This document shows, in pieces, positions 18,026 to 24,295 of a DNA stretch of 64,000 nt. This DNA comes from Trinickia caryophylli (GTDB taxonomy: Bacteria; Pseudomonadota; Gammaproteobacteria; Burkholderiales; Burkholderiaceae): contig NZ_CP139970.1 of NCBI RefSeq assembly GCF_034424545.1, forward strand, positions 1,116,001 to 1,180,000, read 5' to 3'. Every line of letters starts with the position of its first letter. The stretch's first letter is position 1. A model generated the notes under the pieces. That model saw only the letters and a program-made list of their open reading frames with translations, searched no databases and was not told the origin of the DNA. The position numbers were made by a program, and so were the translations under genes.

Positions 18026-20056
18026 ATGCGCGACGAGGTCCGCGACGTTCACGACGTCCGCAGCGCCGCCCACCCGCTGACGGCGAACGAGGGTGGCTGG
18101 CTGACGCCCTGCATTCAGAAGGCTCACGAACGATCGGAAAGCTTCGGTCTCGTCGCGTCGGCGCGGCCCGACTATGACGTGCTCACCGGTGCGGAGCTGA
18201 CACTCAAGCTCGAGCAGAACCGCGTGCTGACGGCGCACGCGCTGCCCGTCATGGAAACGCTCCACGAGCAGATCGTCAACACCCAGAGCATGATCGTGCT
18301 CACCGACGCCGAAGGCTTGATCCTGCATTCGATCGGCGACGACGACTTTCTGCGGCGTGCCGAGAAAGTCGCGCTGCGCCCGGGCGCGAACTGGGCCGAG
18401 GACCGCCAAGGCACGAACGCGATCGGCACGGCGCTCGCCGAGCGCAACGCCACGGTCGTCCATGGCGATCAGCACTATCTGGCCGCGAACCGCTTTTTGA
18501 CCTGTTCGAGCGTGCCGATACTCGACCCCTACGGCGACGTTGCCGGCGTGCTCGACGTGACGGGCGACTATCGCAGCTACCATCAACACACGATGGCGCT
18601 CGCGAAGATGTCGGTACAGATGATCGAGAATCATCTGTTCGCGAGCAAGTTTCGCGATACGCTGCGGATCGCATTTCACAGCCGTCCCGAGTTCCTCGGC
18701 ACGCTGATGGAGGGCATCGCCGCCTTCACGTTCGATGGGCGATTCCTCTCGGCCAACCGCAGCGCCCAGTTCCAGCTTGGCTTATCGCTGGCCGCCTTGC
18801 GTGCGCATACGCTCGGCTCGCTCTTCGGCGTGACGAGTGCGCAACTCGTCGAGCGCGCGCGCGGCCAGGCGGACCAGGTGGTGCCGCTGAACCTGCACAA
18901 CGGCGCCGTGGTCTGCGCGCACGTCGCGCTGCGGCGCCCCTCGCTCTCGCAGCAAGAGCGCGACGACGCACGGCCCGAGGCCCGCTCCACCGTTTCCTCC
19001 GCCCGCGCCGAGCCGCGCGCCGCGGCGCAACCGAGCGCCGCGCCGGTCACGCTCGCGCAACTCGATACGGGCGACGCCCAGGTGGCCGCCGTCATCACGA
19101 AGGTGCGCAAGGTGATCGGCAAGGACATCCCGATCCTGATCACGGGCGAAACGGGCACGGGCAAGGAGTTGCTCGCGCAGGCGATTCACAACGACTCACC
19201 GCGACGCGACGCGCCGTTCGTGGCGGTGAACTGCGCCTCGATTCCCGAGACGCTGATCGAATCGGAACTCTTCGGCTACGAGGAAGGAGCCTTCACGGGC
19301 GCGCGCCGCAAGGGCGCACTCGGCAAGCTGTTGCAGGCCAACGGCGGCACGCTCTTTCTCGACGAGATCGGCGACATGCCCTATCCGCTCCAGGTGCGGC
19401 TGCTGCGCGTGCTACAGGAGCGCGTGGTGAACCCGCTCGGGTCGACGAAGTCGATACCCGTCGATATCGCCGTCGTCTGTGCTACGCACCGCAGCCTGCG
19501 CGAGATGATTGCGCAAAACCGCTTCCGCGAAGACCTTTACTACCGGCTCAACGGCCTCGTCGTGAAGCTGCCGCCGCTGCGAGAGCGCACGGACCTCGCC
19601 GTCGTCATCGCGCGCATGCTCGAGCGCGAGTCGCTTTCGGGTGCCGGCGACAAGCCGCTCGCTGTCGCGCCCGAGGTCATGGCGCTGTTCTCGCAATGCA
19701 CGTGGCCCGGCAATTTCAGGCAACTGGGCAACCTGCTGCGCACGGCCGCCGCCATGGTCGAAGCCGACGGCGAAATCCGGCGCGAGCATCTGCCGGATGA
19801 CTTCTTCGAGGACCTCCCCGCCACCGCCGGTTCGTACGCCGCGGCCGCGCCCGCGGCGTACGAGCCGACGGCCGTCACCGCATCGGCGCAAGGCACGCGG
19901 CTTCATGACGTCGCCATTTCGGTGATCGCGGCAACGGTCGCCCAGCATGGCGGCAATGTATCCGCCGCCGCCCGCGCGCTCGGCGTATCGCGCACGACCA
20001 TCTACCGGAAGCTGCCGGCTACGATGGGCATGACGCGCGCCTCCAACGACGAGTGA
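18026..20056 (+). CDS. Sigma-54-dependent activator, AcoR type
   Basis: A 676-residue enhancer-binding protein. The N-terminal GAF-like sensor (about 60-200) contains NWAEDRQGTNAIGTALAE, as in AcoR. The central AAA+ domain (about 345-585) has Walker A GETGTGKE, the GAFTGA loop that contacts sigma-54, and Walker B GGTLFLDEIGD. A C-terminal Fis-type HTH (about 625-668, GNVSAAARALGVSRTTIYRKL) follows. The ATG at 18026 has AAAAGGAGGAGAC immediately upstream. It lies between the alcohol dehydrogenase genes and pqqA, and both exaC and pqqA carry sigma-54 promoters. Control of quinoprotein alcohol oxidation is therefore the likely role. The sensed molecule (alcohol, aldehyde or acetoin-like) is unknown. 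Confidence 0.93.
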   Translation: MRDEVRDVHDVRSAAHPLTANEGGWLTPCIQKAHERSESFGLVASARPDYDVLTGAELTLKLEQNRVLTAHALPVMETLHEQIVNTQSMIVLTDAEGLILHSIGDDDFLRRAEKVALRPGANWAEDRQGTNAIGTALAERNATVVHGDQHYLAANRFLTCSSVPILDPYGDVAGVLDVTGDYRSYHQHTMALAKMSVQMIENHLFASKFRDTLRIAFHSRPEFLGTLMEGIAAFTFDGRFLSANRSAQFQLGLSLAALRAHTLGSLFGVTSAQLVERARGQADQVVPLNLHNGAVVCAHVALRRPSLSQQERDDARPEARSTVSSARAEPRAAAQPSAAPVTLAQLDTGDAQVAAVITKVRKVIGKDIPILITGETGTGKELLAQAIHNDSPRRDAPFVAVNCASIPETLIESELFGYEEGAFTGARRKGALGKLLQANGGTLFLDEIGDMPYPLQVRLLRVLQERVVNPLGSTKSIPVDIAVVCATHRSLREMIAQNRFREDLYYRLNGLVVKLPPLRERTDLAVVIARMLERESLSGAGDKPLAVAPEVMALFSQCTWPGNFRQLGNLLRTAAAMVEADGEIRREHLPDDFFEDLPATAGSYAAAAPAAYEPTAVTASAQGTRLHDVAISVIAATVAQHGGNVSAAARALGVSRTTIYRKLPATMGMTRASNDE

Positions 20057-20131
20057 GCGCCGCTGGCCCCAGCGAGCCGCCGGGGCCGCGACACCCGCCG
20101 CGGCGACGCGTTGTCGCACGCCGAAACAGCA

Positions 20132-20150
20132 CTGTTCCAAAACGGAACAG
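20132..20150. promoter_or_regulatory. Probable activator-binding palindrome upstream of pqqA
   Basis: CTGTTCC-AAAAC-GGAACAG is a perfect 7-bp inverted repeat with a 5-base spacer. It is centred about 147 bases upstream of the pqqA -24 element, a typical distance for an enhancer used by sigma-54 activators. The half-site recurs upstream of exaC. Confidence 0.65.
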
Positions 20151-20286
20151 CCCAGCTTTCCTGGGTTGCCCTACCGAGATCCGCACGACCGAGGACCGCC
20201 TGCGCGCGCGTCCGTTTTCCATCGCCTGATCGATTTCCCATGCCGCGCGCGACTGTAAGGCGGGCCGCATCCGCTCGCGTGCCGCT

Positions 20287-20302
20287 CGGCATGCGCCTTG
20301 CT
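20287..20302 (+). promoter_or_regulatory. Sigma-54 promoter of pqqA
   Basis: The sequence CGGCATGCGCCTTGCT keeps the invariant GG-N10-GC spacing and has a full TTGCT -12 box. The -24 box reads CGGCAT instead of TGGCAC. It ends 68 bases before the pqqA start and has an enhancer-like palindrome upstream. Confidence 0.65.
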
Positions 20303-20369
20303 TCGTTCGCACCCGCCGCGATACGCGCGGCCATTTCAGCGAAACCGACCATTCTTCAGGAGACACACC

Positions 20370-20444
20370 ATGCAGTGGAGCACGCCCGCCTACACCGATC
20401 TGCGCTTCGGCTTCGAAATCACGATGTACGTCGCCACGCGCTGA
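20370..20444 (+). CDS. pqqA: PQQ precursor peptide PqqA
   Basis: A 24-residue peptide whose Glu and Tyr side chains are joined and excised to give pyrroloquinoline quinone. The start [20 protein letters not shown] contains the required Glu16-x3-Tyr20 pair in the family context RFGFEITMY, and the peptide ends VATR. An AGGAGACAC box precedes the ATG. A GC-rich hairpin (CGCGGC with GCCGCG, 20445-20464) follows the stop, as is common after pqqA. In other bacteria pqqB follows; here only a pqqC tail and pqqD do. Confidence 0.95.
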   Translation: MQWSTPAYTDLRFGFEITMYVATR

Positions 20445-20543
20445 CGCGGCGACGAGCGGCCGCGCGTGCGTCCTCCTCGCGCTCGCGCGGCGCCTGTCGA
20501 AGCCGAAACATCCATTGCCTCATTGCCCCATTGCTCCGCCCCA

Positions 20544-20587
20544 GTCGACATCCCGTACTCATGCTCGAGGCGATCGAAAAGGCGTAA
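20544..20587 (+). pseudogene. pqqC: Remnant of the pqqC 3' end (frameshifted)
   Basis: The last 44 bases before pqqD read VDIPYS then, after a one-base deletion at about 20560, MLEAIEKA and a stop. Restoring the missing base gives VDI(L/P)YSMLEAIEKA, which matches the PqqC C-terminus (pattern D-I/V-L-W/Y-x-M-L-D/E-A). The location directly ahead of pqqD, where pqqC normally ends, supports this. PqqC is the oxidase for the last step of PQQ synthesis. The rest of pqqC and all of pqqB are missing between 20445 and about 20543. The match is by eye over 14 residues. Confidence 0.6.
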
Positions 20588-20592
20588 CCCGC

Positions 20593-20874
20593 ATGAACGA
20601 CGAATCGACCGCAGCCGGCGCGCCGCTGCGCCCGCACCTGAAAACCATGTTCCGCCTGCAATGGGAGCCCATGCACGACGCGTGCATGCTGGTCCACCCC
20701 GAGGGCAGGGTCACGCTGAATCCGAGCGCCGGCCAGATTCTCGAGCGCTGCGACGGCACACGCGACCTCGACGAAATCATTGCCGAACTCGAAGCGCTCT
20801 TTTGTTCGGCCGAACTCGCCACGGACGTCTACCGCTTCCTCGACGACGCCCGGCAACGGGGCTGGCTCGACTGA
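20593..20874 (+). CDS. pqqD: PQQ peptide chaperone PqqD
   Basis: A 93-residue RiPP recognition element that binds PqqA and presents it to the radical-SAM enzyme PqqE. It shows the family core FRLQWEPMHDACMLVHPEGRVTLNPSAGQILERCDGTRDLDEII. The ATG at 20593 lies 5 bases after the pqqC-remnant stop; a longer reading starting at 20515 would run through the remnant and is rejected. pqqE, normally overlapping the pqqD stop, is absent, and the next gene is a metallophosphoesterase. If PqqE is encoded elsewhere this protein can still work; otherwise it is an orphan. Confidence 0.92.
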   Translation: MNDESTAAGAPLRPHLKTMFRLQWEPMHDACMLVHPEGRVTLNPSAGQILERCDGTRDLDEIIAELEALFCSAELATDVYRFLDDARQRGWLD

Positions 20875-21076
20875 CCGATTCGATCCCGAACGCGGCCCGC
20901 TCCTGAACGCCTGAACCGGGCCGCCTCGCTTACGCCTGCACGAAGCGCCACGCATCGCATTCCTCGGGAATAAACACCCCTGCACGGCGGTACTGCTCGA
21001 TAAGGACGGCACGCACGCCGCCCTCGCGCAAGGCGGCCCGCTTCTCATGCCGCCGCATTCGACAGAAGAGGCCATC

Positions 21077-22012
21077 ATGGATCGTGGCGACGAAAGCATC
21101 CCACCCTCGGGCAGACGCAGCTTTCTCAAATGCATGGCACTGGCGGGCGCCGGAACCCTCTGGCTGGTGAAGGGCGGTGTGCCGCAGGCCCACGCCATCG
21201 GTGACGACACGGCGAGCGCCGATGCCAGCTTCGGCTTCGTGCAGATCAGCGACTCGCATATCGGCTTCGACAAAGATCCGAATCATGACGTCGCCGGCAC
21301 CTTCAAGGCAGCGCTCGAGCGCATCGGCAACGCGCGGGCACGGCCCGATTTCGTCGTCCACACCGGCGACCTGACCCATCTGTCGCAGCCCGCGCAATTC
21401 GATACCGTTGCCGAACTCATGCGCGCCGTGCGCACGCAGACGTTCTATGTGCCCGGCGAACACGATGTGATCGGCGACAACGGCGCCGCCTTCTTCGAGC
21501 GCTTCGGTCAACGGGGCCACGAGGGCGGATGGTACAGCTTCGATCATCGCGGCGTGCATTTCGTCTCGCTCGTGAACGTGCGGAACCTGAAGGCCGGTGG
21601 CCTCGGCTCGCTCGGCAGCGACCAGCTCGACTGGCTCAGGAACGACCTCGCGGGCCGATCGCCCGAGACGCCGCTCGTCGTCTTCGCGCATATGCCGCTC
21701 TGGTCGCTCTACCCCGCGTGGGGATGGGGCACCGACGATGCCGCCCAGGCCCTCGGACTGATGCGGCGCTTCGGCTCGGTCACCGTCCTCAACGGCCACG
21801 TGCATCAGGTTCAACAGAAGATCGAGGGCAACGTGACATTTCACACGGCGCGCTCGACCGCCTACCCCCAGCCCGCGCCCGGCGCCGCACCTTCGCCCGG
21901 GCCGCTCAAGACACTGCCGGCCGGCCGGCTGGCCGACTATCTTGGCGTGCGCACCGTCCATCACCTGCAGGCGGCGAGCACGCTCACTCTCGACGACGAG
22001 ACCCTGTCATGA
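21077..22012 (+). CDS. Tat-exported metallophosphoesterase
   Basis: A 311-residue calcineurin-like phosphoesterase. The twin-arginine signal GRRSFLKCMALAGAGTLW (about 14-31) predicts export in folded form. All metal motifs are present: DSH (about 57), HTGDLTH (about 94), GEHD in place of GNHD (about 136), HMP and GHVH (about 240). The ATG at 21077 has AGAAGAGG upstream and directly precedes the Tat signal. Its stop overlaps the start of the cupredoxin gene by four bases, and sigma and anti-sigma genes follow. An envelope function tied to copper or redox stress is plausible but not shown. Its substrate is unknown. Confidence 0.9.
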   Translation: MDRGDESIPPSGRRSFLKCMALAGAGTLWLVKGGVPQAHAIGDDTASADASFGFVQISDSHIGFDKDPNHDVAGTFKAALERIGNARARPDFVVHTGDLTHLSQPAQFDTVAELMRAVRTQTFYVPGEHDVIGDNGAAFFERFGQRGHEGGWYSFDHRGVHFVSLVNVRNLKAGGLGSLGSDQLDWLRNDLAGRSPETPLVVFAHMPLWSLYPAWGWGTDDAAQALGLMRRFGSVTVLNGHVHQVQQKIEGNVTFHTARSTAYPQPAPGAAPSPGPLKTLPAGRLADYLGVRTVHHLQAASTLTLDDETLS

Positions 22013-22503
22013 GTTCATCCGCTTACCGCCTGCGGGTCGTCGCACGAATCGCACGAATCGCACGATCCGCGCTCGCCGCGCACACCACGCCCGCACCCGG
22101 CAGCGGCAGCCGCCGGCGGCTCGTACGCGCGTTCGCCGCCACGCTGCTCGGTGCCGCGCTTGGCCGCTCCGCGCTCCCGCTTGCGCACGCGGCCGGTATG
22201 GGGGAAGCCGGCACCGATACCGCCGGCACGAGCGAATCGGGGCGAGCCCGGCGCGACTATCGCATCGACATCCGGCAATTCGCCTTCGCACCGCCGACGC
22301 TCAGCGTACCGGCCGGCGCCCGCATCGTCTGGACCAACGACGACGAGGACCCGCATGTCATCGTCAGTTCGACGGGTGCGTTCAAGGCGTCGCCGGCCCT
22401 CGACACGAACGATTCCTATGCCGTGATTCTCGATACGCCCGGCACCTATCGCTATTTCTGCAGCATTCATCCGATGATGGTCGGCACCCTCGTCGTACGG
22501 TGA
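22009..22503 (+). CDS. Exported cupredoxin (plastocyanin/azurin-like)
   Basis: A 164-residue periplasmic copper protein. A long N-terminal region with Arg repeats leads to a signal-type helix (about 42-60). The cupredoxin fold spans about 80-164 and carries the type 1 copper ligands His (EDPHVI), Cys (FCSIHP), His and Met (HPMM). It overlaps the metallophosphoesterase stop (ATGA). Its job is probably electron transfer or copper binding in the periplasm. The N-terminus holds a 9-bp repeat coding Ala-Arg-Ile (22041-22067). Confidence 0.88.
   Translation: MSSSAYRLRVVARIARIARSALAAHTTPAPGSGSRRRLVRAFAATLLGAALGRSALPLAHAAGMGEAGTDTAGTSESGRARRDYRIDIRQFAFAPPTLSVPAGARIVWTNDDEDPHVIVSSTGAFKASPALDTNDSYAVILDTPGTYRYFCSIHPMMVGTLVVR
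22041..22067 (+). repeat. 9-bp tandem repeat in the cupredoxin gene
   Basis: Three direct copies of a CGCACGAAT-like unit (third copy CGCACGATC). They encode Ala-Arg-Ile repeats in the positively charged region ahead of the signal helix. Confidence 0.8.
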
Positions 22504-22510
22504 TCGGCTC

Positions 22511-22546
22511 GAGTGATGCGAGTGATGCGAATGATGCGATTGGTGC
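22511..22546 (+). repeat. 9-bp tandem repeat between cupredoxin and sigma genes
   Basis: Four units: GAGTGATGC twice, then GAATGATGC and GATTGGTGC. A fifth, more degenerate copy may follow. It is non-coding in the calls made here and lies about 100 bases before the sigma factor start, so copy number could alter spacing to a promoter. Confidence 0.75.
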
Positions 22547-22643
22547 GCTTGGTACGATTCACGGGAACGATCGGATGACGAGGAATAAACTCGCCGTGTC
22601 GCCGGTATCGAGCTTATCGTGCGACAAAGCATGGAGAGCCACG

Positions 22644-23282
22644 GTGGCCGACACCGACAGACGCAGCACGCGGGAGCGCGCCGACGCCGAGCGCAGCCTC
22701 CGCTTTCAGCAAGTGGTCCTGCCGCATCTCGATGCGGCGTACAACCTTGCACGCTGGCTCGCCGGCAACCCCGCCGATGCCGAGGACGTCGTGCAGGAAG
22801 CGTTCATGCGCGCCCTGCGTTTTTTCGATTCGTTCCGGGGCGAAAGCGCGCGGCCGTGGCTGCTCGCCATCGTGCGCCGCACCTGGTACACCGAGTGGCA
22901 GCGCCGCGCAGCCGCGCACGAGGTCGCCGCGTTCGATGACGAAAACGACGCGAGCCACGAGAGCAACGATATGCCGATCGACGGCTGGTGGGCCGGGCCG
23001 ACCGATCCGCAAGCGCTCCTCATCCGCGAGCAGGAAACCCATCGCGTACACGCGGCGCTGGCGCAATTGCCCGTGCCGTTCCGAGAGGTGCTGATCCTGC
23101 GCGAACTCGAGGACATGAGCTACCGCGAAATCGCGCTCGTGACGGATCTGCCGGTGGGCACCGTCATGTCCCGCCTCGCGCGAGCGCGGCGCAAGCTGGC
23201 GGCCGTGCTCGCCGCATCGGAACATTCGCAGGCCGCGCCCGCCCCGCGCGCCAACCCGCAGGAGATGCCCGATGGACTGTAA
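22644..23282 (+). CDS. ECF RNA polymerase sigma factor
   Basis: A 212-residue sigma factor. Region 2 (about 20-90) holds LDAAYNLARWLAGNPADAEDVVQEAFMRALRF-type sequence and region 4 (about 135-185) LRELEDMSYREIALVTDLPVGTVMSRLARAR. The GTG at 22644 is chosen because a GGAGAG box precedes it by 6 bases; an ATG at 22575 is in frame. Its end overlaps the anti-sigma start by 11 bases. It probably transcribes its own operon, including the cupredoxin and phosphoesterase genes. The inducing stress is not evident. Confidence 0.92.
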   Translation: MADTDRRSTRERADAERSLRFQQVVLPHLDAAYNLARWLAGNPADAEDVVQEAFMRALRFFDSFRGESARPWLLAIVRRTWYTEWQRRAAAHEVAAFDDENDASHESNDMPIDGWWAGPTDPQALLIREQETHRVHAALAQLPVPFREVLILRELEDMSYREIALVTDLPVGTVMSRLARARRKLAAVLAASEHSQAAPAPRANPQEMPDGL

Positions 23283-24201
23283 CGAAGCGCGGCCCCTCAT
23301 CGACGCAAGCGTCGACCGCGAACTCTCTGCGCTCGAGGCCGCCCGCGTGCAACGGCATATCGAAGGCTGCGCCGCATGCCGCCAGGAAAGCGAGCGCATC
23401 GCCGCGCTGAGCCGGGCCGTTCGCGCGACGGACTACCACCGTGCCCCCGCGCACCTGCGCGAGCGCATCGTCGCCGGCCTGGCCGACGGCGTCGCCCGCG
23501 AGCGCGTGCAGCACGGGCGGCGAAATGCATGGCAAGCGCTGCTTGCCTGGCTGCGTCTCGGGCAAAGAGCAAGCGGCGCGCATCACGGGCTCGGCTCAGC
23601 CGCCCCAGCCGGGTCCGCCGCCACGGCGGGCCGCGCACTTGTGGCCGGCCGCTTCGCCATGCTTGCCACCGCCCTGGCGGCACTCGCGATCGGCTCCGCG
23701 ATGCTGCTGCGCGGCCAGATGCACTCCGAGCGTTTCGTCGACGAACTCGTCACGAGCCACGTGCGCGCGCAGTTGTCCGGGCGCGACATCGACGTGATCT
23801 CGTCCGATCAGCATACCGTCAAACCGTGGTTCAACGGGCGGCTCGACTACGCGCCGCCGGTGGAGGATCTCGCCGCCCAGGGATTCCCGCTCGCCGGGGG
23901 GCGTCTCGACTACATCGGGCACCGCCGCGTTGCCGTACTCGTCTACCGCTCCAGGCTGCACGTAATCGATGTCTACGTGATGCCGGAGCAAAGCGCCGAT
24001 TCGCGTGCGAGCGACGATGCAAACGACGGTGCGAGCGTGCGCGTGCGCGACGGCTATGCGCTCGTCCGCTGGCGCTCCGCGGGCATGGTGTGGTGGGCGG
24101 TGAGCGATGCGCAGCCCGAGGCGCTGCAGGCCCTGAAGGCCGCGCTCGACGCCCGGCTCGGCGCTGCTCGGCCGGGCAGTGCGGCCGACCGCAATGCGTG
24201 A
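23272..24201 (+). CDS. Zinc-finger anti-sigma factor
   Basis: A 309-residue membrane anti-sigma protein. The N-terminal zinc-binding anti-sigma (ZAS) domain has H-x3-C-x2-C (HIEGCAACRQ, about 30-38). A membrane helix lies near 125-147 (FAMLATALAALAIGSAMLL). The periplasmic part contains YRSRLHVIDVYVMP, typical of this group. It should hold the sigma factor inactive until a signal in the periplasm or redox change at zinc releases it. The 11-base overlap supports strict co-translation. Confidence 0.9.
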   Translation: MDCNEARPLIDASVDRELSALEAARVQRHIEGCAACRQESERIAALSRAVRATDYHRAPAHLRERIVAGLADGVARERVQHGRRNAWQALLAWLRLGQRASGAHHGLGSAAPAGSAATAGRALVAGRFAMLATALAALAIGSAMLLRGQMHSERFVDELVTSHVRAQLSGRDIDVISSDQHTVKPWFNGRLDYAPPVEDLAAQGFPLAGGRLDYIGHRRVAVLVYRSRLHVIDVYVMPEQSADSRASDDANDGASVRVRDGYALVRWRSAGMVWWAVSDAQPEALQALKAALDARLGAARPGSAADRNA

Positions 24202-24295
24202 GCGCCGCCGCAGCCCGCCATGCCGCCAGCACCGGGTTGGCATGAGTCAGCGCTTCAGCGCTTTATGGCGGTGCCGCGGTGACGGTCCAGCGCAC

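Larger units (their letters stand above)
20057..20369. other. Regulatory region between the activator gene and pqqA
   Basis: No gene is supported. It holds a tight palindrome (20132-20150) and a sigma-54 promoter (20287-20302), listed separately. The rest is GC-rich with no further clear signal. An AGGAG box at 20358-20362 serves pqqA. Confidence 0.7.

Noticed and set aside
20515..20592. Longer N-terminus for PqqD
   Set aside because: The extra 26 residues overlap the pqqC remnant in another frame and do not resemble PqqD. The ATG at 20593 fits the family length.
20875..21076. Remnant of pqqE after pqqD
   Set aside because: All forward frames were read. Apart from an 11-residue reading with a non-standard CTG start (TDSIPNAARS), nothing resembles PqqE. 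The minus-strand tail ending IPEECDAWRFVQA looks protein-like but could not be assigned.
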